Positions 1-8,561 of a DNA stretch of 11,066 nt are shown one piece after another. The notes beneath the pieces were generated by a model that saw only the letters and a program-made list of their open reading frames with translations, had not been told where the DNA came from and ran no database searches. Every line of letters begins with the position of its first letter. Within the stretch, counting starts at the first letter, position 1. The position numbers and the translations under genes are program-made. Source of the stretch: an uncultured Mycoplasmataceae bacterium (lineage in GTDB: Bacteria; Bacillota_I; Bacilli_A; Mycoplasmatales; Mycoplasmoidaceae); contig CASDUM010000093.1 in assembly GCA_949283985.1 (NCBI GenBank), positions 1 through 11,066 of the forward strand. Direction: 5' to 3'.

Positions 1-1886
1 AAAAAGAAAATTCAAAAGAATTAGTTGGATGAATGAATGCTCAAGCAGCAATGTTGCCATGAATATCAGACGGTCCATCTACTACTAAAAAATTAATGGT
101 TAGAGATGGTTATAGTATTCCTACAAACACTTATTCTATAGATACGTATAGAGATTGATCGTATAGTGGATCAGATGCTTCGTTATCAAAATTTAGATAT
201 TGATTATCAACTGGTCCATTCACAACAAATAAAACACCATATAATTCTTCATTTAATGACGCAAGTAATAATTCCTTTTTTCAATCAACATATAATGGAT
301 TAACTGATTGAAAAATAAATGGTGACTGAACATGAGATGAAAAAAATAGTGCCTGAGTTGCACCAGAAGGCACATTAACTTTAGGTGCAGCATCTAAAAT
401 GATTGCTACAAATGATAATAATCCATCATTTCAATTTGTATTACCTGAATCAAATAATTCATTAAATTCTACTTCATCAATTGATGAATTTACAATTTAT
501 AAAGATGGAGATGCTACACAAATTGACAAAGTATCTTCTCAATTAGAAAAAGCGACTAAATATGAATTTGAAATTGATCCAACTAGATTTTCATGACAAA
601 CAATGAATGGATCAGCAAATTATAAATTAACAGCAAAAGATTTCTTTTGAGGGTTTATTGGTTATATTTTATCTGTTGATTTAAATGTAAACACAAATGG
701 TTACTATTTAGATTTAATTGATTTAAATGTTGAAGAAACAATTAAAGCTAATAGTCAATTTTATGATTTTTATAATAGCAATAATATTTCTGACGTAAAT
801 AAGTATCAACCATGAAATTTAAAACCTAAATTAAATGTTGATGACAATGTAAATAATAAAATTACTTTTGTTTTAAATAAACCAAATGTAAATTTTATTG
901 ATATTTTATCTAAACAATATTTTCAACCATTACCAATTATGAATCAAAAGGTTCAAAATATTTTTGCAGGGCCAAATTCATCTAATTTAGTTTATACATT
1001 AAATGGAGATCTAACAAGTTCAACACCTGTTTCTTTAACATTGGATCTTTCAAACACAAAATTTCAAAATTTATATGGTTGTGAATCCGATCCAACTGGT
1101 AGCATGGATTGATGAAGTGCTGGTGCATATTATGTAAGTAAAGTAACTGAACAAGATATAACATTTATAAAAAATGATTCATATTTTAATCAATTTCCTG
1201 ATGGGATGTATGGTGATAAAAACCAAAAAATTAATAAAGTTGTAATGAAATATGGAGGAGCTTTTTCTGATCAAGTTACTTATATCCAATTTAAAAATAA
1301 TGAATTAGATAAATCTAACATTCCAATTTCATTAATTCCTGAGGCTGCAAAAATAGCTGGTTTTACCACACAAGGTGTTAGTGTAGTAAATAAATCCGAT
1401 ATTATTTCATATAATACAAATGTATTTCAAAAAGCATCTAATGGAATTTCATATTTAACTTCTCCATCTTCTAGTGGCGGTACAGTTGTCGAAACATTAG
1501 ATGGTGAAAAGAGAGTTTTAAAACCTCATGTTGATGTTAATTATTATAATGCTATTGTTAAGGATTTTGCAGATTCAAATGGAAATAGTATAAAAATTAG
1601 AAAAGCTATAAACACAGCAATTGATTGATTTTCATTAGCTGCTATGGCTGTTCCTGATGACAATCCAAATTTCCAACAGTCTGTTATTCCTTTTGGAAAC
1701 TTTAAATTAGAAGATAGTGCAGGTAAAATAACTACATTTACAGAAATAGCAAATGAAAATTCAAAGTATGCATTAGCTAGAAATGGTGTAAGTAACTGAA
1801 CAATTGAAAAATATTTAAATAATTGAAAGAAACAGTTTGGTATTGATACATATTATTTACCACCTAAAAAGAAAATTAAAGTTTAA
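1..1886 (+). CDS. oppA: Oligopeptide ABC transporter substrate-binding protein OppA (5' partial)
   Basis: This is the 3' part of the gene: 627 residues are visible, in frame from base 3 to TAA at 1884-1886, with many TGA codons read as Trp. The product is expected to be a membrane-anchored extracellular protein that captures peptides for the OppBC channel; the signal peptide and lipobox would lie left of the window. The identification rests on its position directly ahead of oppB-oppC-oppD-oppF and on SBP_bac_5-like stretches. Near the start is a Trp-Ile-Ser-Asp-Gly-Pro segment, and around 1590-1628 is KIRKAINTAIDW, resembling the family's R-x-A-[IL]-x-x-A-[IL]-D helix. Only about 86 residues follow that helix, whereas family members such as E. 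coli OppA have roughly 200, so the C-terminal lobe looks short. The gene ends in a basic tail (PPKKKIKV). The stop lies 12 nt before the oppBC start, so this is an ordinary operon junction and not an obvious break. Overall similarity is weak, and context carries much of the call. Confidence 0.82.
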
Positions 1887-1888
1887 TT

Positions 1889-1892
1889 GGAG
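1889..1892 (+). promoter_or_regulatory. Shine-Dalgarno site of oppBC
   Basis: GGAG lies six bases before the ATG at 1899, in the short gap after the oppA stop. It fixes the permease start at 1899 rather than at the upstream in-frame TTG at 1887, which lies inside this site. Confidence 0.75.
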
Positions 1893-1898
1893 TTATTA

Positions 1899-4175
1899 AT
1901 GCTTAAATATATATTAAAGAGGATAGGATTTGCAATATTAGCAATGTTCATTTTATTGACATTGTTATTTTTCCTAATGCAATTAATACCTGGATATCCA
2001 ATTGAACAAGGTGTGAAGGAAACAAATGAAGAATTCCAAAAAAGATTAGCTCTATTAAACTTAGATAAAGACCCCTTTACTCAATATTTAATATTTTGAA
2101 AAGATTTATTTACTGAAGGTTTATTTGGTATTAATTATCAAAATATTGCGATGCCAGTTGTTAAAACCTTCATGGATCCAGTTAAATATACTTTAATGAT
2201 TGCTTTTCCGGCTTTTATAATTTCTTCTATTTTAGGAATAGTTCTAGGAATTGTAGCAGCTTATTTTAGAGGTAGATGGCAAGATACCGTCATAAATGTC
2301 TTTGCAGTTATATTTACATCCATTCCGTCGTTTGTACTTGCATTATACTTAGTTCAATTAGCTGGATTATTAAATTTACCAACAAACTTTATTGTACCTG
2401 GTAGTGATGGATTTACTATTGGTAATATGTTATTATCTTTAATTATTCCTATATTATCAATGGTACTTACATCAACTTCTACAACTATTTATTTTACTAG
2501 AAATGAAATGGTGGAAATTATGAAACAAGAGTATATTAGAACAGCTCTTGCTAAAGGTATGAGTTTTAGATCGGTTATATTTAAACATGGTTTAAGAAAT
2601 GCAGCAATTCCAGTTCTTTACTCATTACTACCATCTTTATTAACAATTATTTCTGGTTCAATTATTATTGAACAATTCTTTAATGTTCCAGGAACAGCTG
2701 TTTTAATCGTTAATTCAGTTCAAACAAAGAATATTTATGTAATAATGTTCTCTGCTATTTTTTATTCTGGGATATATTTCTTACTACAAATTGTATTTGA
2801 TATTATAAGTACATTTATTGATCCACGTATTAAATTAGCAGAAGCATCAGATAGATCATTATTAAAACAATTTAAAGCATGATTATTAAGAAAAAAAGAT
2901 TCAATATCTTTAAATTTATCTTTAAATTCAAATAATAATCCTATGATTATATCAAATAAAATCAAAGATGCAATCAATGAAAATAATCAATTTAAATATC
3001 ATATATCTGAATATGATGAAATTTGCGACACTATTCCTATTTCATCATTTAAACCACATGTTTATGCTGAAAATAATATAAAATCTTATGATAGTTCTAA
3101 ATTTGATTTTGTAGATGTTGAAAAATTAAATTTAAATGATAATATCTCAGGAAAACCATCTAAACAATGAAAAGATATTTTCAATAGATTTTGCTCAAAT
3201 AAATGAGCGGTGTTCTTTTCAATATTATTTTTACTAATTATATTCTTATCAATATTTGTTCCAATTTTTTCTAATGGACCAAATTCTCCTATTTCTGAAG
3301 ATTTAACTACTTTATCAATTTATTTACCACCAAGAATTCCTTGACTAGGATTAACTGGAGAAACTACTGCAGTTATAAGTGAAGAATTATTTAACGCACT
3401 AAAATCAGGTGGTGCAATTATTAGTTCTGAAAAGTTGTCTAATGGTGTTTATTATGCAACATATAATCCATATTTATTAAGTTCACTTAATGATTATTAC
3501 CCTATATTTGGAACAGATCAATATGGTAGAGATTGATGAACTGTTCTATGATTTAGTACATCAAAATCATTATTAATAGCTATTATTGTTGCTGCATTCT
3601 CAACATTAATTGGTGCTGTTTATGGAGCGATTGCTGGATATAATGCTGGTAAACCAATAGATACTATCATGATGAGAATAGTTGAAATTATTTCAGGTGT
3701 TCCTACAATTGTATGAATCTTAGTTATTTCATTAGTATTTTCAGATGGTGGATTTAATTCATTCACAATTAGTGTTTCACTAATTTTAATAGGTTGAATT
3801 TGACCTGCAACTTCTACAAGAGTTTTTGTGATGAAATATAAAGATGCTGAGTATATTGAAGCTTCAAGAACATTAGGAGCATCAAACTCAAGATTAATAT
3901 TTAAACATTTATTACCTAACATATCAGGGAAACTAATGGTTAGATTTGTTAACCAAATCCCAAGAACTATATTCTTTGAAACATCACTGGTATTCTTAGG
4001 ATTAGTACTTCCAGATTCTATTGGATTAGGATCAATGATTGAAGTTGCAAGACAAACAGGATATTTCTATTTATTAATTGGGCCAACAATGGTAATTGTC
4101 TTAATAACTTTATCAGCTCAAATTATTGCAAATGCATTTAATGATGCTCTAGACCCTAAAGTAACAGGAGAATAA
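1899..4175 (+). CDS. Fused oligopeptide ABC transporter permease OppB-OppC
   Basis: This single 758-aa frame holds both membrane subunits of the peptide importer, reading TGA as Trp. Residues 1 to about 302 are OppB: a first membrane helix at about 8-30, further helices to about 300, and the cytoplasmic EAA coupling loop EYIRTALAKG at 211-220. Residues of about 302-435 form a hydrophilic, Asn/Lys-rich linker. From 436 onward is OppC: a first helix at about 436-458, the OppC/DppC signature GTDQYGRDWW at 538-547, a second EAA loop EYIEASRTLG at 650-659, and helices to about 750. I checked every codon from 2880 to 3206 and found no TAA or TAG. The only ATG in the linker region (2943) has no Shine-Dalgarno sequence. 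OppB and OppC are usually separate proteins of about 300-400 aa. Both ends of each lie in the cytoplasm, so the fusion is topologically sound. Alternatives are a sequencing error that hides an oppB stop, or weak internal initiation at 2943. The gene ends in tandem TAA codons. Confidence 0.88.
4166..4170 (+). promoter_or_regulatory. Shine-Dalgarno site of oppD
   Basis: AGGAG lies nine bases before the ATG at 4180 and overlaps the last codons of oppBC. Together with the TAA TAA at 4173-4178 it gives a 4-nt gene gap and suggests coupled translation. Confidence 0.75.
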
Positions 4176-4179
4176 TAAG

Positions 4180-5523
4180 ATGAAAAAGAAAAGTACATTT
4201 TTTATACCTGAAGAAAATAAATTAAAAAAAGGAAGAATTTTGGAAGTTAAAAATCTTTCTGTGTATTTTAAAAATAAAATGGGTTTAGTTAGAGCTGTAA
4301 GAGATGTATCTATTTCAGTTAATGAAGGTCAATTAATTGGTTTTGTTGGCGAATCAGGCTCTGGTAAATCTGTTACATTAAAATCTTTAATTGGTTTTAA
4401 TGATAATAGTATAACTGAAGTTAAAAGAATGCAATTTAATGATATTGATTTATCAAAGTTAAAAAAGAAAGATTGAGTTCACATTAGAGGTACACAAATT
4501 GGATATATACCACAAGATCCATTAATGTCTCTTAATCCTACAATGAAAATAAAAGACCAATTATTTGAGTCATATATCATTGCACAAAAAAGAAAAAAAG
4601 AATGAGAATTGATTCATTTAAAAGAAAAATATAATAGTATAAAGACAAATAATAAAGACAATACTGAATTTGATGAATTTAATAAAAATTATCATTATTC
4701 AATAAATAATATAAGTCAAGAATATTTATCATTACTTTATAAAATTTCAAAACATTCAAAAGATTCATCAAAGAAATGATTTGATTTATCTAAAAAATAT
4801 TTAGATCAAAAATATGATGAAAAATTAAAAAAAGAAGTTATTAATGAAAAAGTAAAAAATATTCTTGAATATATTGGAATAACTAATGTAGAAAAGAAAT
4901 GAAATTTATATCCGCATGAATTTTCTGGTGGAATGCGTCAAAGAATAGTCATTGCAATGGCATTATTAGCTGAGCCTAAATTAATTATTGCAGACGAGCC
5001 AACAACAGCACTTGATGTAACTGTTCAGGCAAAAGTTATTGACTTAATTAAAAAGGTTTGTAAAGAATTTAAAGTTGCTATTATATTTATTTCTCATAAC
5101 ATTGGTTTAGTGGCTAATCTTTGTGATTATATATATGTTATTTACGCAGGTAAAATTGTAGAACAAGCTAAAACATATGAATTATTTTCTAATCCAAGAC
5201 ATCCATATACGTGAGCATTAATTTCTTCTATTCCTGATTCTAGTTCATCTGATAAATTAGAAAGTATTCCTGGATCTCCTCCAAATATGGTTATGCCACC
5301 AAAAGGAGATGCTTTTGCTCCGAGAAATAAATACGCAATTAAACTAGATTTTGAAGAACAACCACCATTATTTAAAATTACAGATTCACACAAAGCTGCA
5401 ACATGATTATTACATCCAGATGCACCAAACATTCCTATTCCTGATGATGTTGTAAGAAAAATTAAAAATGCATCTAAAGCTATTAAAAATAAAAAAGAAG
5501 GTAAAATAAATGACAGAAAATAA
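4180..5523 (+). CDS. oppD: Oligopeptide ABC transporter ATP-binding protein OppD
   Basis: OppD (447 aa) is one of the two cytoplasmic ATPases that power peptide import. Visible motifs are Walker A GESGSGKS at 57-64, the Q-loop IPQDP with Gln112, the signature FSGGMRQR at 248-255, Walker B LIIADEP with Asp272 and Glu273, and the H-loop His306. The motif set looks intact for hydrolysis. After it comes the peptide/nickel-type C-terminal domain, starting RHPYTWALISSIP. The Q-loop to signature distance is 137 residues, against about 60 in E. coli OppD, because of a charged Lys/Asp/Ser-rich insertion of about 75 residues. The C-terminal template is recognisable, but each of its four cysteine positions is replaced: Asp377 (after Gly), Asn383 (FAPRN), Asp390 and Thr408 (AATWL). 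An OppD-type iron-sulfur cluster is therefore unlikely. The start is fixed by AGGAG at 4166-4170. The last 14 nt overlap oppF. Confidence 0.95.
5496..5501 (+). promoter_or_regulatory. Shine-Dalgarno site of oppF inside oppD
   Basis: AGAAGG lies eight bases before the ATG at 5510, inside the 3' end of oppD. It supports the oppF start that overlaps oppD by 14 nt. Confidence 0.7.
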
Positions 5524-7759
5524 AACAATTCTTAGAGTTTCTGATGTTAATAAATTTTTCAAGAAAAGAAATTCTCTTAAACATGCTTTAAAAAATATTA
5601 ATTTTGAAGTTCAAGAAGGAGATTTCTTTGGCATTATTGGTGAATCTGGTTCTGGTAAAACAACATTAGGAAGATCGATTATTAGATTGAATGATATATC
5701 TGGTGGAAACATTTATTTATATGATAAATTAATTTCTTCAAAAAAAATTAATAAACGTGAAAAAAATTATATCTGCAACAATATTCAAATGATTTTTCAA
5801 GACCCAATGTCTTCATTAAATCCAAAAATGAATATTCTTAAAATTATTTCTGAACCACTTGTTATTAATAAAGAAATAGTAGATAAAGTTAATAAATTAA
5901 TTGAGAAAAAAGAAAAATTAAATTATTTTTTAGAATACAAACTTTTAGAAGGTATTAAAAAAATTCAATTCGATAAAGAAAAAAAATACTTTCAAAAATA
6001 TATTGAAATTGTTGAAAATAAAACAAAAGAAATAATTGATTTTAAATTTTCTAATGAAGATGATTGAGTGACATCGTTTAATGAAATTGATGATTTATAT
6101 AATACATATATTGCATCTTTAAAATTAAATATTGATGAATTTTCAAAAATAGCAGATGAACAAGATGAATTTATTAGAAACGTTTATGAATTAAATGATG
6201 TTCCTGAAGAATTAAAAGTTTATATTAATTTCGGATCTGTAGAATCTCAAGAAGAAAAATTAATAAAAGATAATCTTGAAAAATTAAAAGAAGAATTTTC
6301 AAATAAACAAGCAATTAAAAAATCGCAAGAAGAAAAGAAAATAATAAAAATGATTTATAAGGATTTTAAAATCCAATCAAAATTTTATAAAAATAGATCA
6401 AAATTAGAAAAAACTAAATTAGCTTATTATAATGACATTATAATGTCTAAAAATTTTGAAACAAATGCAAAATTTGTTAAAAGTGTTTTTAATTTAAATT
6501 ATATAGATGAACAAAAATTAAATAGATTTGTAAGTGAAATAACATCTAAAATTAATGATTATTTCAAAAAAATTAATGAAAAATTAATGTTTAAAGAAAG
6601 CAATCAAAACAAAGAATTTGAAATAAAAACTTTAATATCAGATTTAAACATTAATAAATATGTTCAAAATATATTAAGTGATAAAATCAAAGAACTTAAT
6701 AAAGAAGATGAAATAAATAAAACAGAATTTGAAAAATCAATAAAAAAACTTGAAAAAGAAATTGAATCTACAAAAAATAAACATTCAAAAATTATTAATA
6801 ATAAAAAAGATAATTTTAATTTAGAAAACTATAATTATATTTTTAAAGAATACAAAAATTCATACGAAAAATTTATTAAGGACTCTAAGTTAATACAATC
6901 TGAAATAAATAATCTTAAAGAAGACTTAAAAGACAAAAAATCCAAATTAGAATCAGAACTTAAAAAACAAGTTTCTAAATTATATAAATTAAGACCATCT
7001 GCTCTTAAAACTTTTTCTAAAAAAGAAGCAAAAGATATAGTTAATAAAAATACTAAATCTTTTAAAACACAAATTAAAACAAAAAATAAAACATTAGATT
7101 CAATTGATTTTGAATATAAAAATATTCAAGAAATAATATTTATTAATACAAAACTTTCTTCTAGATCAAAGTTCAAATTATGATTTTATAAAGGTGAATT
7201 AGTTAAATTATTAACTATGAATAAAGTATTTAAATTACTTGAATCTGTAGGATTAAAAAAAGAACATGCTTATAGATATCCGCATGAATTTTCAGGTGGT
7301 CAAAGACAAAGAATAGTTATAGCAAGATCATTAATAACTAATCCAAAATTAATTATTGCAGACGAAGCTATTTCTGCTCTAGATGTTTCTGTTCAAGCGC
7401 AAGTAATAAATATTTTAAAGAAACTTTCAGATGAAAAGGGAATGACTTTTTTATTTATTGCTCATGATCTTTCAATGGTAAAACATATTTGTAATAAGGT
7501 TATTATTATGCATAATGGTTCTATTGTTGAAAAAGGGTTAGTTAGTAAGATATTTGAAAATCCAGTCCATCCTTATACAAAATCTCTATTTACTGCGATC
7601 CCTGAATTGAGTAGAATGGATGTTGATTTAGCTGCAGGTGAAGATAATATTAGTTATGATAGTGATTATTCAATTTCTAATATGCCAACTTTTTTTAAGG
7701 TTTCTGAAGGTCATGAGGTATTAGCTACTGAGGAACAATTTAAAAAATGAGTGAATTAA
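5510..7759 (+). CDS. oppF: Oligopeptide ABC transporter ATP-binding protein OppF with giant coiled-coil insertion
   Basis: OppF (749 aa) is the second ATPase of the importer and more than twice the usual length of about 330 aa. The ATPase parts are complete: Walker A GESGSGKT at 44-51, Q-loop IFQDPMSSLNP with Gln97, signature FSGGQRQR at 594-601, Walker B LIIADEAISALD with Asp618 and Glu619, and H-loop His652. Between Q-loop and signature lie about 498 residues where about 65 are expected. The extra stretch of about 430 residues is dominated by Lys, Glu, Asn, Ile and Leu and looks like long helices or coiled coil. It stays in frame throughout, with TGA as Trp at 6065 and 7181, and contains no membrane segment. 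From memory, OppF of M. pneumoniae is also oversized, so a long OppF has precedent in Mollicutes. The C-terminus keeps HPYT and a VSEGHEV stretch resembling the family's EVxPGHxV end but lacks the usual cysteines. The last 13 nt overlap the next gene. Confidence 0.94.
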
Positions 7760-8241
7760 AACAAGGTTATCATATAAGAAGAAATAATCAAGATATAAAT
7801 ATAAAACCTGATGATATTCCATCAAGATCATTCCCAAAAGGGAGCATCCCTTTTTTTTTAAATTTAATTATTTATCTTTTAATAATGGTCTTTGGTATAA
7901 TGTATGGTAATAAAGCGTTATTTTGATATGATATATGAGTTATTGCATCAGTTTGAAGTATTTGTTTTAATGGAATGTGATTTTTGGGAAGAAAAAACTT
8001 TTTAAGTAGTTTAAGATATCAATCACATATAGTTGCAAAAACTATTAGATTAACTAATCTTATAGATAAAATTGATGAAAAACGAAATATATCATCAAAA
8101 TCATTTGATAATATAGATGAATTTAATTCATATGTTAAAGAAAGAGTATTATACACAAAAACATTTTACATAATTTCATGATGTTTTTCTTTAATGAGTA
8201 TAATTTCATCACTTATAACAATGTTTGTAATGAGGTATTAA
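7747..8241 (+). CDS. Small membrane protein of unknown function, downstream of oppF
   Basis: I do not recognise this 164-aa protein. Its hydrophilic N-terminus (residues 1-33) is followed by predicted membrane helices at about 34-53, 60-80 and 138-162. A charged segment at about 82-137, rich in Lys, Asp and Ile, lies between the second and third helices. The second helix and its following Gly-Arg-Lys-Asn-Phe loop faintly recall DUF3899-type small membrane proteins of Firmicutes and Mollicutes, but this is only an impression. Five TGA codons are read as Trp, four of them in or beside the membrane helices. The ATG at 7747 overlaps oppF by 13 nt. A GAGGA at 7730-7734 is rather far upstream (12 nt), so translation may be coupled to oppF. 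The stop overlaps the next start in a TAATG arrangement. A role alongside the transporter is possible from context, but nothing in the protein shows it. Confidence 0.82.
8232..8235 (+). promoter_or_regulatory. Shine-Dalgarno site of the 80-aa gene
   Basis: GAGG lies five bases before the ATG at 8241, inside the end of the upstream gene. It supports real translation of this short frame. Confidence 0.65.
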
Positions 8242-8483
8242 TGAATAAAGATATATGAAATGTTGAATTACTGAAATCTGGTCCAGATACATATACTATA
8301 GTATTTTTAACATATAATAATAGCAAACAAGTAATTATTAAAAAAGATAATGACCTTTATGATGTTTGTGATTCTCTTCACAAAAAAGATATAACTTTTT
8401 GAGAGGTCGAAAGCGAGGAAAACACTTTACCAAATGAAATATCTAACATTGATAAAATGTTATTAGAAAAAAATACACAATAA
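8241..8483 (+). CDS. Hypothetical 80-aa soluble protein
   Basis: The frame starts at ATG 8241, sharing one base with the preceding stop (TAATG), and ends at TAA 8481-8483. It contains two in-frame TGA codons (Trp 6 and another near residue 55), so it would be missed with the standard code. The protein is mixed alpha/beta in character. It has an alternating hydrophobic stretch (TYTIVFLTYNNSKQVIIKK) followed by an acidic, probably helical C-terminal half. There is no signal peptide or membrane helix, and I recognise no family. Evidence that it is a gene: a good ribosome binding site, tight coupling to the upstream gene and a terminator 7 nt after its stop. It appears to be the last gene of the opp transcription unit. 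Confidence 0.7.
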
Positions 8484-8490
8484 TCGATAT

Positions 8491-8525
8491 AAAAAAAGAA
8501 TGTTTAATTATACATTCTTTTTTTT
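8491..8525 (+). terminator. Rho-independent terminator of the opp operon
   Basis: The left arm is seven A's then GAATGT (8491-8503). The right arm is ACATTC followed by eight T's (8512-8525), with an 8-nt AT-only loop. The stem is AT-rich, as usual in this kind of genome. It lies just after the last gene of the run and just before the promoter-like sequence of the next gene. Confidence 0.8.
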
Positions 8526-8533
8526 AATATAAT
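8504..8533 (+). promoter_or_regulatory. Putative promoter of the ABC-F gene
   Basis: A perfect TATAAT (-10) lies at 8528-8533, 28 nt before the ATG at 8562. A weak -35 candidate, TTAATT at 8504-8509, sits in the loop of the preceding terminator. In such AT-rich DNA TATAAT occurs often by chance, so the position between a terminator and a start codon is the main support. A second possible -10 is near 8540-8547. Confidence 0.5.
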
Positions 8534-8561
8534 AGAAAGTATAAAATAAAAAGGGTTTTTT

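Noticed and set aside
1860..1886. OppA tail PPKKKIKV resembles a eukaryotic nuclear localisation signal
   Set aside because: The protein is expected to be an extracellular lipoprotein, and short Lys-rich tails are common in AT-rich genomes. Treated as coincidence.
3620..3922. Minus-strand open frame of 100 codons opposite oppC
   Set aside because: It overlaps well-supported permease helices and the EAA loop on the other strand; it is a shadow frame.
2943..4175. A separate oppC gene starting at ATG 2943
   Set aside because: There is no stop codon between the OppB part and this ATG in the same frame, and no Shine-Dalgarno sequence precedes it. I kept one fused gene and noted internal initiation as an alternative.
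5142..5528. Minus-strand open frame of 128 codons opposite oppD
   Set aside because: It lies entirely opposite conserved oppD sequence, has no family resemblance, and arises from the codon pattern of the real gene.
6068..7183. A stand-alone gene encoding a lysine/glutamate-rich protein inside oppF
   Set aside because: It begins at a GTG right after an in-frame TGA and ends at another in-frame TGA. With UGA as Trp it is simply the middle of OppF.
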